The position numbers and the translations under genes were made by a program. This document shows positions 1 to 8,191 of a stretch of 64,000 nt of DNA, piece after piece. The notes beneath the pieces are model-generated. The model was not told where the DNA came from. It worked only from the letters and a program-made list of their open reading frames with translations, and did no database searches. Numbering within the stretch: position 1 is the first letter of the stretch; every line of letters starts with the position of its first letter. The DNA is from Bacteriovoracaceae bacterium. GTDB taxonomy: Bacteria; Bdellovibrionota; Bacteriovoracia; Bacteriovoracales; Bacteriovoracaceae. The stretch is taken from the NCBI GenBank assembly GCA_016786485.1, contig JAEUWD010000048.1, positions 211,808 to 275,807 of the forward strand, given 5' to 3'.

Positions 1-2
1 CA

Positions 3-503
3 CAAAACTCACTGGTTGATTTAGAAAAATATCGAACGGGCTATGTTAATTTAGAAAAGAAAGCTATTCGTGAAAAATTATCAGAAGAAGAATTTGCGCT
101 AGAATGTGAAAAGTTAGCGCTTAAATGTGCTCCACAAAAAGTGGCACAGACAGAGACAAATCTCCATACTTCAAAAGAGTACCGAGCTATTCATTTTACC
201 TGTCGACAATTGATTAAATACAAAAACCCATTTGTTTCGGAATTTTCTGAAGTTCGCCGTTTGGCCAAGATTGATCCGAATAATGATTTGGCGAAAAAAG
301 TTTTAAGCCTAGACACTTCTTCAATTTCACGAGACGTGAGTTTCTTTTATCCTTTTGAAGTTCAAATTACGGATATTGAGAGTCATAAAATGAATACGAA
401 AGGTGAGGCTTCACACGAAGAATATAAAAAATCTCAATTGCATTCAGCGATGAAGCGTATTTTTAAGCCATTGATTGAGCAATTGAATTTAACTGTTGTA
501 TAA
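3..503 (+). CDS. conserved hypothetical protein, 5' end missing (TIGR04552-like)
   Basis: The reading frame is open from base 3, so the gene begins before the window; 166 C-terminal residues are visible. An internal GTG at 141 could be read as a start, but the upstream 46 codons look equally coding (rich in Glu, Lys and Leu), so I treat it as truncated. The C-terminal half carries EYRAIHFTCRQL, FFYPFEVQI and GEASHEEYK. From memory these resemble an uncharacterised family of deltaproteobacterial-type predators and myxobacteria (TIGR04552); this is not verified. No signal peptide or membrane segment is visible in the part present. Its end overlaps the convergent hydrolase gene by 41 bases. Confidence 0.6.
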   Translation, partial: QNSLVDLEKYRTGYVNLEKKAIREKLSEEEFALECEKLALKCAPQKVAQTETNLHTSKEYRAIHFTCRQLIKYKNPFVSEFSEVRRLAKIDPNNDLAKKVLSLDTSSISRDVSFFYPFEVQITDIESHKMNTKGEASHEEYKKSQLHSAMKRIFKPLIEQLNLTVV

Positions 504-1368
504 ACAATTCCATTCTTTCATTAATCAGATCCGGAAAATCGACTTGAGGCACGTGACTGCCATCGCAAATACTATAGTACTGCGAATGAGGAATCATTTT
601 TGCGGTTAGCTTTTGAATATAAGGTGGAATAACTTGATCGTCATCACCACTGACAACAAGTGCTGGACATTGAATGCTCTCAAGGTGCTGGATAATTTCA
701 TGATTTGATAATGAATTAAAGAGCTGAAAGAAAAGATCGGGACTAAGTTCACCCACTTTTTGTAGATAGACTTCAATAAATTGAGTATCGACTTTTTTAG
801 TATTAAAGCCACCCATGTGAATGATTTTTTTTGCGAGCGGATTAAGATGACTTTTTTTCCAGAACGAAGTAAAAATTTTAGGAAATGCTTGGTTTAAATC
901 TTCCAAGAATGGGGTGGCCAAATCCATAATGTTCGAATTCAACATGACATCACGAGTGGAAATAACAGTTCCAGAAATAAGAACAATTCCTTTTAGAAAA
1001 CTTGGATTGTATCGGGCCACTTCCATGGTTACGTTACTACCCATACTGTGACCTAGCATAACGATGTTACCAAATTGATAGTGCTGAATCAGATTACTGA
1101 TATCGGTCGCTAGTTGTTGAATGGTAATTCGTTCGATTTGATCTCGTCCGCTACTTAAAAAATGCCCACGATAATCATAATATAAAATTTGATAATTTTT
1201 TGTGAAGTAGGGTAATTGAAAATCCCAATGATGATGGCTACAAACTAAGCCAGAATTAAAAATTAACAGAGGCTTTTCTGAAGTGTAATCATTCAGCTCA
1301 AAATTAGTATGAAAAACAATATGAACCTGTTCTTCAGCAGCGTAAGTAAATTTTTTAAATGTCGTCAT
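463..1368 (-). CDS. alpha/beta hydrolase
   Basis: A 301-aa alpha/beta-hydrolase-fold protein, probably a cytoplasmic esterase or lipase-like enzyme of unknown substrate. The nucleophile elbow GHSMGS places the catalytic Ser at about residue 108. The acid is probably Asp243 or Asp244 in SGDDDQVIPP, and the base is His272 in DGSHVPQ. An HHHWD segment after the first strand is the usual oxyanion region. The ATG overlaps the stop of the upstream gene (ATGA), so the two are translationally coupled. The family is broad; nothing here fixes the substrate. Confidence 0.85.
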   Translation of the reverse strand: MTTFKKFTYAAEEQVHIVFHTNFELNDYTSEKPLLIFNSGLVCSHHHWDFQLPYFTKNYQILYYDYRGHFLSSGRDQIERITIQQLATDISNLIQHYQFGNIVMLGHSMGSNVTMEVARYNPSFLKGIVLISGTVISTRDVMLNSNIMDLATPFLEDLNQAFPKIFTSFWKKSHLNPLAKKIIHMGGFNTKKVDTQFIEVYLQKVGELSPDLFFQLFNSLSNHEIIQHLESIQCPALVVSGDDDQVIPPYIQKLTAKMIPHSQYYSICDGSHVPQVDFPDLINERMELFIQQLNSIAQSMA

Positions 1369-1754
1369 GAAAGATTTTTTTGTAACTCTTTTAAAAGTGC
1401 AGCGCCTTCAGGATTAGTATTAAGTAGCGTTTCAACTTCGCGATTAAGAAATTCGCGTTTAGTCAGCTGGGCCGAAGTCGAGAATTCAAGGATTTTAAAT
1501 TCTACATTTTCAAATGCAATTGTATCATTCACTTTTAGGTTCTTACTTAAAGTGGCGGTTTTTGAATTCAATTTATAGCGAGTTTTTTGATTATTAAAAT
1601 GCAATTGCTCATCGATAATATCTAAAAAAAAGGTCCCTTCATGTTCAATAAAAACATCACAAAGTCGATTACCAATAGTTATAGAATTTTTATGAAAAGT
1701 TCTCGTTCCGAGGAGGTCAGTATTGGTAGCAGATGTGATTTCGATTTTAATCAT
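1365..1754 (-). CDS. small FHA-like hypothetical protein
   Basis: 129 aa. A TTG five codons upstream (1769) is possible, but the ATG at 1754 is preferred because it lies six bases after a perfect TATAAT. The N-terminal ~95 residues alternate short beta strands (IKIEIT, NSITIGNR, CDVFIEHEG, TFFLDIID, TIAFENVEFKILEF), which resembles a minimal FHA or FHA-like beta sandwich: 'SITIGNRLCD' sits where FHA domains have their IGR motif. The C-terminus (LLNTNPEGAALLKELQKNL) is helical. FHA membership is inference. It is coupled to the downstream hydrolase through an ATGA overlap. Confidence 0.6.
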   Translation of the reverse strand: MIKIEITSATNTDLLGTRTFHKNSITIGNRLCDVFIEHEGTFFLDIIDEQLHFNNQKTRYKLNSKTATLSKNLKVNDTIAFENVEFKILEFSTSAQLTKREFLNREVETLLNTNPEGAALLKELQKNLS

Positions 1755-1760
1755 AACTGT

Positions 1761-1766
1761 ATTATA
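1761..1766 (-). promoter_or_regulatory. -10 box for a probably leaderless transcript
   Basis: On the minus strand a perfect TATAAT is followed by six bases (ACAGTT) and then the ATG of the FHA-like gene, so transcription would start at or next to the start codon. No Shine-Dalgarno precedes the ATG and no good -35 box is visible. Confidence 0.5.
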
Positions 1767-1777
1767 CAAACAAATAC

Positions 1778-3859
1778 TTAAACAGTACTAGAAATTAAAA
1801 AGTCCTGTTTATAGAGTTCAAGTTTATCTTGTAATGGTTGATAACTGGTTTCTTCTAAAAAGCTAATATCGGCGCATACTTGGTCAAGTATTTCCTGATG
1901 TTGGATAAGATTGGCCATGCGGCGGCTAACAATCAGACCTGATTGATCGTTTCCGAAAAGGTCACCTTCACCGCGAAAAGCGAGATCAGCCTCTGCTATT
2001 TTAAAGCCATCCGTATTATTTTCAATAACCTTCAGTCTTTCCAAGCTTTGGAGCGATGGTGTACTTCGATAGACCAGAAAACAAAAACCGGGTTTACTCG
2101 CTCGACCGACGCGACCGCGTAATTGGTGAAGAGAACTTAAGCCAAAACGTTCTGGATCATAAATACTCATGATGGTGGCGTTCGCAATATCAATCCCAAC
2201 TTCGACCACGCTCGTTGCAACTAAGATATGAATACTACCTTCTCTGAAAGCATTCAGTGCGGATTCTTTTTCTTGTGAACTCATTTTTCCATGCAGGGCC
2301 GCACACTGATACTCAGGAAAAAGCCCTTGGTATTCATCGAGCACTTTATTAATATTAGCCAGATCAACCACTTCAGATTCTTCGATTGAAGGCACGACAA
2401 TATAAACCTGTTCACCTAGGCTCAGACGAGTTTTTATGAAAGTGAGATATTTATTCATAAGACTTGGGTCAACGATGCGAGTGCTGATTTTTTTTCCACT
2501 ATTGGGCATAATTTTAATCACGGAAAAATCTAAATCTCCGTATTGCGTGAGACTTAAGGTTCGTGGAATTGGGGTAGCAGTCATGATCAAACAATGAGCG
2601 TTGTTTCCTTTGGCCATGAGCTTCAATCTTTGTTCCACGCCGAACTTGTGTTGCTCGTCGATAATAGCAAGTTGTAAATCTTGAAATTCCACCGTGGCTT
2701 GGATAAGTGAATGAGTTCCGATGATGAGTTGAATTTTTCCTTCACGCAACGCTTTTTGAATAACTTTTTTTTCAGCCGCTTTGGTATTCCCAAGCAGAAG
2801 CGCAACATTGAAATCGAGTCCGTCAAAAATCTTTTGAATTGTTTTATAATGTTGGGCCGCGAGCGACTCGGTCGGCGCCATAAGGGCGACTTGTTTTTTA
2901 TTGGCCATTACAACCAACGCACTCAAAATAGCGACGGTTGTTTTGCCACATCCAACATCACCTTGAAGCATTCTCATCATAGGGTGAGCGGAATTAAAAT
3001 CTTTAAGGATATCATCGAAAGCTTTTAATTGGTCAGTCGTGAGTTCATAACTAAATAATTGTAGAATTTCTTTTTTATAAGCAGGCGTGCAAGGCAATAC
3101 TGTCGCTGGTTTTGTTTTCTGAAACTGTCTTCGTGCTTTCAGCTTTAATTGTTCAAGATAAAATTCCTGATATATCAATCGTTGCTTGGCTTGCTCTCGA
3201 AGCTGTTCGTTATCTTCCGGAAATTTACCGTGTAGTATAAGAAAACTATTTTTCAAAGACGAAAGTTTTCTTTTTTCTAAAATTACAGAAGGTAGTTCGT
3301 CTTGGATATTTTCCCATTCGGTTGTAGGGATTTTATCAATAAAACTTTTAACAAATTTTCCTGCTACGCCATTGATGGTTGGATATTCAATGAGTTTTTC
3401 ATCGCTCTCGATTTCGATCTCCCCGGTATATTCTTGAATTTTTGGATTCATGACCTGGAGACTATTTTGAAATTCTTGCACCTGTCCCATAAAGGTGACA
3501 AGTGATAGCTCCTCGAGGCGTTTAATCACATTCGGATAAGCATTAAACCACTTAAGGCTCATGTAATGCAGATTATTTAAATCTTGTACCACACAGGAAA
3601 CTTGAAATAATTGAACACGACCTTTGCCTTTGCGTCCCCATTGTAATTGCTTTTTCAGAGATACAATTTTTCCCGAGCCTTTAACAAATTCGCCTAAGCG
3701 CATTTCTGAAAATGGTTTTTCTTTGGGTGCAGCTTGCACTCGCAGTGGAAAAATCCACAATAGGTCTTCGATAGTCTTAATTTGCGCTTCCTCTAGTCGA
3801 AGCAAGTTTTTCGAAGTTTTATTACCGTATAATTTTCGTATTGGTGTATGCAGTGGCAT
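1778..3859 (-). CDS. recG: ATP-dependent DNA helicase RecG
   Basis: 693 aa, the usual RecG length. It remodels stalled replication forks and branch-migrates Holliday junctions in the cytoplasm. The N-terminal third is the wedge/OB domain. The helicase core follows in order: GDVGCGKT (Walker A), the DEQH box (DEQHKFGVEQR), TATPIPRTL (motif III), VATSVVEVGID (motif V) and LRGRVGR (motif VI). The C-terminal TRG-like segment with GFCFLVY and GEGDLFG is typical. It lies two bases after greA, so the two form an operon with the genes upstream on this strand. Assignment is secure. Confidence 0.97.
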   Translation of the reverse strand: MPLHTPIRKLYGNKTSKNLLRLEEAQIKTIEDLLWIFPLRVQAAPKEKPFSEMRLGEFVKGSGKIVSLKKQLQWGRKGKGRVQLFQVSCVVQDLNNLHYMSLKWFNAYPNVIKRLEELSLVTFMGQVQEFQNSLQVMNPKIQEYTGEIEIESDEKLIEYPTINGVAGKFVKSFIDKIPTTEWENIQDELPSVILEKRKLSSLKNSFLILHGKFPEDNEQLREQAKQRLIYQEFYLEQLKLKARRQFQKTKPATVLPCTPAYKKEILQLFSYELTTDQLKAFDDILKDFNSAHPMMRMLQGDVGCGKTTVAILSALVVMANKKQVALMAPTESLAAQHYKTIQKIFDGLDFNVALLLGNTKAAEKKVIQKALREGKIQLIIGTHSLIQATVEFQDLQLAIIDEQHKFGVEQRLKLMAKGNNAHCLIMTATPIPRTLSLTQYGDLDFSVIKIMPNSGKKISTRIVDPSLMNKYLTFIKTRLSLGEQVYIVVPSIEESEVVDLANINKVLDEYQGLFPEYQCAALHGKMSSQEKESALNAFREGSIHILVATSVVEVGIDIANATIMSIYDPERFGLSSLHQLRGRVGRASKPGFCFLVYRSTPSLQSLERLKVIENNTDGFKIAEADLAFRGEGDLFGNDQSGLIVSRRMANLIQHQEILDQVCADISFLEETSYQPLQDKLELYKQDFLISSTV

Positions 3860-3861
3860 TT

Positions 3862-4335
3862 TTATTTAAATGAAACAGATTCAATCGTGAAGTTTAAGTT
3901 ACCTTTAGGTGCCTTAACAATGACTTCATCGCCTTCTTCTTTGCCAATCAAAGCTTTGCAAAGAGGGCTGGTGCATGAACGTTTATCTGGATCATTTTTT
4001 GATTCGTCTTCACCGACAATTTGAAATTCAACTGTTTCTTCTTTGGTTTGATCATAAAGAACCACGTATGCGCCGAAAACAACGCGTGTTCCTTTAAGTT
4101 TTGTGGTGTCAATAACTTTGGCCTTGGCCAAACGATTTTGTATATCAGCGATACGGCCTTCATTGTGAGATTGTTTTTCGCGAGCAGCGTGGTATTCAGC
4201 ATTTTCTTTTAAATCGCCTAATTCGCGCGCTTCTTGAATAGCTTTTTTAATTTCTTCGCGATCAATTCGAATGAGTTTTTCTAACTCAGCTTCAAGTTGT
4301 TGTTTACCTTTAATCGTCATTGGAAAGTCGCTCAT
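3862..4335 (-). CDS. greA: transcription elongation factor GreA
   Basis: 157 aa. It rescues backtracked RNA polymerase by stimulating transcript cleavage. The N-terminal coiled coil carries the tip motif GDLKENAEYHAAREKQ with the catalytic acidic pair (about Asp41 and Glu44). The C-terminal FKBP-like domain ends with ALIGKEEGDEVIVKAPKG, as in the family. The segment KRSCTSPLCKALIG replaces the more usual ISxxSPIAxALIG and introduces two cysteines. Transcribed just ahead of recG. Confidence 0.95.
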   Translation of the reverse strand: MSDFPMTIKGKQQLEAELEKLIRIDREEIKKAIQEARELGDLKENAEYHAAREKQSHNEGRIADIQNRLAKAKVIDTTKLKGTRVVFGAYVVLYDQTKEETVEFQIVGEDESKNDPDKRSCTSPLCKALIGKEEGDEVIVKAPKGNLNFTIESVSFK

Positions 4336-4346
4336 ATATTCCTTTT

Positions 4347-4634
4347 TTACTTCTTAAATAGTGCGCTTGCGGCATTTAATAATTCATTTTTTTTAGCTTG
4401 GGCATTCTCGTTACTACCGATTTGGAAGTAATCACAAAAATTGGCTTTTTCCTTTTCAGTCACTCTTTCAGCATTGCTTTCACGGCATTCATTGTAGGCG
4501 CTTTTTTCATAAAATATGCACATTTTGCAGCTATGTAAGTCAAATGAACAGAACTCGCAATCTTCATTGCGTGCCACTTTTTGACCAGCTTTATAATCCA
4601 ATTCTTTTTGGCATCTAAAGCACTTTACGCTCAT
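4347..4634 (-). CDS. small cysteine-rich protein, probable zinc ribbon
   Basis: 95 aa, soluble, no signal peptide. Cysteines are arranged as C-F-R-C near the N-terminus, then CEFC, then CKMC, then single Cys in NECRES and NFCDYF: at least eight, consistent with two metal sites. I do not recognise a named family with certainty. Its start overlaps the stop of the upstream membrane protein by one base, and greA follows closely, so it is part of the same transcript. A role in RNA or protein handling is possible but not shown. Confidence 0.75.
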   Translation of the reverse strand: MSVKCFRCQKELDYKAGQKVARNEDCEFCSFDLHSCKMCIFYEKSAYNECRESNAERVTEKEKANFCDYFQIGSNENAQAKKNELLNAASALFKK

Positions 4635-5143
4635 TAAAACTCCTGAGTAATGCCGATTCCTAATCCAGTAGGTGAATTATCTACATCACGAGCAGGTGAA
4701 AAGTAAATTTTTGGTATATTTCTTTGATTATATTCATCGATCGCCCGATTTAATAAATCTTCATTTTGAAACTGTCGGGTTTTAGCATAAAGATAATTTC
4801 CGAAAATGACTGAAGCCCCGCCCATCACAAAGAAGTTTCGCTTATCTTTGTCCATGGAATTACCCGAACTAAGCAGGGCGTAAAGAATCATAAAGCTACC
4901 AATTGAGCTAATGATCGCTCCTTGCCAGGTGGGTCGAATATTATTTTGATATTCGTTGAGGTATTTGCAGGCCACGTCGTCTTTTTCAAGGTAGTAACGT
5001 AAGCCTTCGCCCTTCTTGGAGGATGAAGCATCAACCAAAATCTCTTGGTAGTTTACTTGGACCACGCGTGAGCAAGTCTGAGCTTCAGCAAAGACCCTTA
5101 CCGGTAGTAACGTAATGATGAGAAACAGAAAATAAACTTTCAT
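4634..5143 (-). CDS. exported membrane protein of unknown function
   Basis: 169 aa. The N-terminus has a cleavable-looking signal peptide (MKVYFLFLIITLLPVRVFAEAQ, with AxA at about 18-20; residue run split by cleavage). Two further hydrophobic stretches follow at about residues 80-100 and 107-122 (GAIISSIGSFMILYALL and VMGGASVIFGNYLYA). The C-terminus (PTGLGIGITQEF) ends in aromatic Phe with alternating small residues, a feature of outer-membrane or periplasmic proteins. Not recognised. First gene of the greA-recG operon. Confidence 0.7.
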   Translation of the reverse strand: MKVYFLFLIITLLPVRVFAEAQTCSRVVQVNYQEILVDASSSKKGEGLRYYLEKDDVACKYLNEYQNNIRPTWQGAIISSIGSFMILYALLSSGNSMDKDKRNFFVMGGASVIFGNYLYAKTRQFQNEDLLNRAIDEYNQRNIPKIYFSPARDVDNSPTGLGIGITQEF

Positions 5144-5151
5144 TCTCGGGT

Positions 5152-5157
5152 ATTATA
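5152..5157 (-). promoter_or_regulatory. -10 box, near-leaderless, for the greA-recG operon
   Basis: Minus-strand TATAAT is followed by eight bases and the ATG of the exported protein at 5143, so the transcript would begin at or within two bases of the start codon. There is no convincing -35 box and no Shine-Dalgarno. Confidence 0.45.
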
Positions 5158-5197
5158 CATAATTTGCTCTGAAGGCCCTAGAAAATAATACCTGCCT

Positions 5198-5225
5198 TTG
5201 AATCGTGACCTAAGGTGTTTAGAAT
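5198..5225 (+). promoter_or_regulatory. sigma-70-type promoter for the UbiB-like gene
   Basis: TTGAAT, 16-base spacer, TAGAAT, ending 21 bases before the ATG at 5247. It lies back to back with the minus-strand promoter above. Confidence 0.5.
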
Positions 5226-5246
5226 AGAACTAATCGGAATTAAATC

Positions 5247-6968
5247 ATGGATATCATTAGAACTGGGTTAGGAATTACAAAGACCATTAAAAACGTTACA
5301 CGCGCGAAGGAAATCCTGTCCATTTTTGCGCGAAACGGTTTCGATGAATTCATCATAAAATCCGGTTTAAATACTAAAATTCCAGGCTTTGTTTTGCCTC
5401 AAAAAAGAATCGATACGGCGCTTAGTGATGAAGCTTACGGCGGTGACGATTGGTGGAAATCAATAGGTTATCGTTTGCGAAAATCTTTTGAAGAATTAGG
5501 ACCGAGTTTTATTAAACTAGGTCAGTTGCTTGCTACTCGAGAAGATTTATTTCCAGCGACTTTTATCGAGCAAATGAAGTTTTTGCAAAATAAGGCCATG
5601 CCGATAGATTTCAGTGAATCAAAAAAAATTATCGAAAAAGAATTAGGCAAAGATTTAAATGATGTCTTTGAGTCGTTCAATTCGGAGGCCATCGGAGTCG
5701 CTTCGATAGGTGTGGTTTATCAAGCCGTGCTTAAAGGTGGTCAGTCGGTTGTCGTAAAAGTTCGTCGCCCTGGGATCGCTAAAATTATTAAAAACGATTT
5801 TGATATTTTAGATTTTCTTATTTCTCAAATGGATAAGGTCAGTGCAGACTTTCGCTTGCTGGGAACCGCGAGGATTCTCGAGGAGTTGCGAAAAAATATT
5901 AATTTAGAGTTAAATTTTTTGCTCGAGGGAAATAACTGTGAAAAACTAAAAAAGAACCTTGAGCGTCTCGATAAAAAGAAAGTTTTTGTTATTCCAAATG
6001 TTTACCGTGAGTTTTCAACTGAAAAGATCCTGGTGCTTGAGTACTTAAATGGCCAACACTTTAACGAATTAAAATCGATTGAAGAACTTTCTGAAAGTAC
6101 TCAGAAAAATCTTCTTTCAAGCGTAAATATCTTTATTCATACCTTGCTCGTAGACGGTTTTTTTCATGCAGATCTACATGGTGGTAACTTCTTATTGCTC
6201 GAAGATGGTAAGATTGGAATTATCGATTTCGGTTTAATGGGGACTTTAAGCCAAAAAAATCGCGCTAATCTTGCGGCCATTTTATATGCCTTGATTTCGA
6301 ATAATTATGAAAATTTAGTTTACGAATTTTTAGATGTCGCTGACTTCGATAAAATTCCCAACGACGAAGCCCTTATTCGAGATATCCGAGATGGTCTTTC
6401 TCCTTATGTAGGCTTAAGTATTCAAGAAACCAATGTGACTGAGCTCGTTTCAATGCTAATGCGTACACTAACCAAACATCACTTGTATTTGCCACGTGAA
6501 TGGTTAGTTATTTTTCGTGCCATCATGACTTTAGATGGCGTTGGTAAGTCTATTGGATTGGACCTAAATATTTTTAATATTATTCATGATGAAATTGATG
6601 AGATCATGAAAGATCTCTTATCGAAGAATAATGCCACAGAAGAATTGATGTGGATTAGTCGAGATGCCATTAATACCCTTCGTGTTTTGCCTCGTCATAT
6701 TCGTTGGTTTTTAAAAGAAGCTTCGAAGAAAAAATATGCACTAGAAATTAATCTCAACGGCCATGAGAAGCCACTTTATTCCATTAATCAGGGTCTTGTC
6801 TTCTTGGGTCATAGCGTGCTTTCGAGTGTGTTACTTCTTTGTGGTGTTCTTTTTATTGCTGATAAAAATATTAGTACTGCCAGTCATATCCCGACGATCT
6901 CATGGGTCTTTTGGTCTATCTCATTATTTATTTTCTTACGTGGTCTGTGGTTACAAAGAATGAACTAA
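5247..6968 (+). CDS. ubiB: ABC1/UbiB family atypical kinase (AarF-like)
   Basis: 573 aa. Members support ubiquinone or other isoprenoid-quinone lipid metabolism at the inner membrane. The family signature KxGQ is present at residues 90-93 (FIKLGQLL). The ATP-site Ala-rich loop is replaced by GVASIGVVYQA as in the family. The catalytic loop HADLHGGNF starts at His307 and the metal-binding DFG is at Asp327. Two C-terminal membrane helices are visible (about 520-542 and 550-568). This organism's respiratory genes look menaquinone-type, so the substrate may not be ubiquinone; the symbol marks the family. Its stop overlaps the convergent GNAT gene. Confidence 0.88.
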   Translation: MDIIRTGLGITKTIKNVTRAKEILSIFARNGFDEFIIKSGLNTKIPGFVLPQKRIDTALSDEAYGGDDWWKSIGYRLRKSFEELGPSFIKLGQLLATREDLFPATFIEQMKFLQNKAMPIDFSESKKIIEKELGKDLNDVFESFNSEAIGVASIGVVYQAVLKGGQSVVVKVRRPGIAKIIKNDFDILDFLISQMDKVSADFRLLGTARILEELRKNINLELNFLLEGNNCEKLKKNLERLDKKKVFVIPNVYREFSTEKILVLEYLNGQHFNELKSIEELSESTQKNLLSSVNIFIHTLLVDGFFHADLHGGNFLLLEDGKIGIIDFGLMGTLSQKNRANLAAILYALISNNYENLVYEFLDVADFDKIPNDEALIRDIRDGLSPYVGLSIQETNVTELVSMLMRTLTKHHLYLPREWLVIFRAIMTLDGVGKSIGLDLNIFNIIHDEIDEIMKDLLSKNNATEELMWISRDAINTLRVLPRHIRWFLKEASKKKYALEINLNGHEKPLYSINQGLVFLGHSVLSSVLLLCGVLFIADKNISTASHIPTISWVFWSISLFIFLRGLWLQRMN

Positions 6969-7987
6969 ATAGAATCAAGGCCTGAAACGTAGAGCGGCTT
7001 GGTTTGAAAATTGAATTCAGTGAAGGTATTAGGTCCCCATAGTCCAGTCAAAAACCTTTGGGTTGGAATAGTAAAAATTCGTTTGTCGAATTCAAAACTA
7101 ATATCTTCGCCATCCGTTTTTATAATCAGGATTTTTTCCTGGGTATATTTGAAAATCATTCGGCGAAATAAATCAATGTTGGCAATTTTAACGAGAGAAG
7201 CGAATTGAGTTTCAAATTCCTCTCCGCTAACTCGGTGAGCGGGTGTAACCCAGACGTTTCCATAATTACTGACGTCATCATAAGAAGTATCTGAAGCGAT
7301 TTCGTGCACGATTCCGGCCAGATCCTGACCTTTGTTCATGAAGAAGTATCCCACGATATTATTATTTTGACGTCTTATATAGAGATCGGTCGAAGTAATC
7401 AGTTCTAAATTCTTCCAATCATTTTCAGTTCGCTCAAACGAAACACAGAAATCAATAATATGTTTTTGATAGAGTCTTCGCACTTGGGCCTTCTCGGCCG
7501 TATTGAGATCTGAATAATGAGTTTTTATATAATGAGTACTCTCAGCTTTTGTTTTTTTCACTTCAACTTGCTCAATACAAAGATGGAAATCAAACTTTCT
7601 ATACAGCTGATGGTCACCAGTCCAAAGCATAAACATTCCCACCGACTCATTATGGGTATTTAAAACATGATTCATTAGTTTCGAAAATAAACCTTGGCCG
7701 CGATGTCTTTCAGCAATACAAACTCCTCCAATAAGCGCGACCGGAAACGGAACTCCATTCACCATGAGATTTTTTTTCAGCACTCCAATATGACCAATGA
7801 CGGTTTTTGATACCGTATCTACCATAATGTGACATTGATGATGATTTTCTTTCGTCATCAGAGGTGCGAAATCGACTGAAAATTTATTGTCTTCTTTATA
7901 ATGGAGTGAATTTTCGATTAATTTTAGCGTTTGCTCGAAATATTCGGGCTTTTCTTTGAGTGTTGAATAATAAAATGACTCATTCAT
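6965..7987 (-). CDS. GNAT-family N-acetyltransferase
   Basis: 340 aa. The GNAT core lies in the first ~150 residues. It has the acetyl-CoA pyrophosphate loop RHRGQGLFSKL (motif A) preceded by the strand VALIGGVCI, then a YRKFDF segment typical of the fold's end. The C-terminal half may be a second, degenerate GNAT-like or sterol-carrier-like domain, as in Eis-type enzymes; this part is inference. Acceptor unknown. It is convergent with the UbiB-like gene, and the stop codons interleave. Confidence 0.8.
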   Translation of the reverse strand: MNESFYYSTLKEKPEYFEQTLKLIENSLHYKEDNKFSVDFAPLMTKENHHQCHIMVDTVSKTVIGHIGVLKKNLMVNGVPFPVALIGGVCIAERHRGQGLFSKLMNHVLNTHNESVGMFMLWTGDHQLYRKFDFHLCIEQVEVKKTKAESTHYIKTHYSDLNTAEKAQVRRLYQKHIIDFCVSFERTENDWKNLELITSTDLYIRRQNNNIVGYFFMNKGQDLAGIVHEIASDTSYDDVSNYGNVWVTPAHRVSGEEFETQFASLVKIANIDLFRRMIFKYTQEKILIIKTDGEDISFEFDKRIFTIPTQRFLTGLWGPNTFTEFNFQTKPLYVSGLDSI

Positions 7988-8050
7988 CTTATATATATTG
8001 TAAACCTATCTTTTAAAAATTGCTGATTCTTGTTTTAACTCACTGAATTT

Positions 8051-8142
8051 TAATTCTTTCGGCAAAATTTTCCGACCGTAAAAAAAGATTAATGAAGTTT
8101 TCACGACGGTCGAAACGGAGTCTAGACAGATATGACATCTGT
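8051..8142 (+). promoter_or_regulatory. flagellin 1 promoter/leader with two dyads
   Basis: TAATTCTT and TCCGACCG (8051-8058, 8071-8078; 12-base gap) loosely fit the flagellar sigma-28 pattern. CGACCGT (8073-8079) recurs inverted as ACGGTCG (8106-8112). A perfect hairpin, ACAGAT-ATGAC-ATCTGT, lies at 8126-8142 in the leader, 38 bases before the Shine-Dalgarno AGGAGG (8181-8186). The hairpin and inverted repeat are seen directly; the sigma-28 call is tentative. Confidence 0.35.
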
Positions 8143-8191
8143 TGGAATAAATCAGGACGATTTATTCATCCCTATAATCAAGGAGGATTGC

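Noticed and set aside
8132..8191. Earlier in-frame ATG for flagellin 1
   Set aside because: The canonical N-terminus and AGGAGG support 8192; the upstream residues do not resemble any flagellin.
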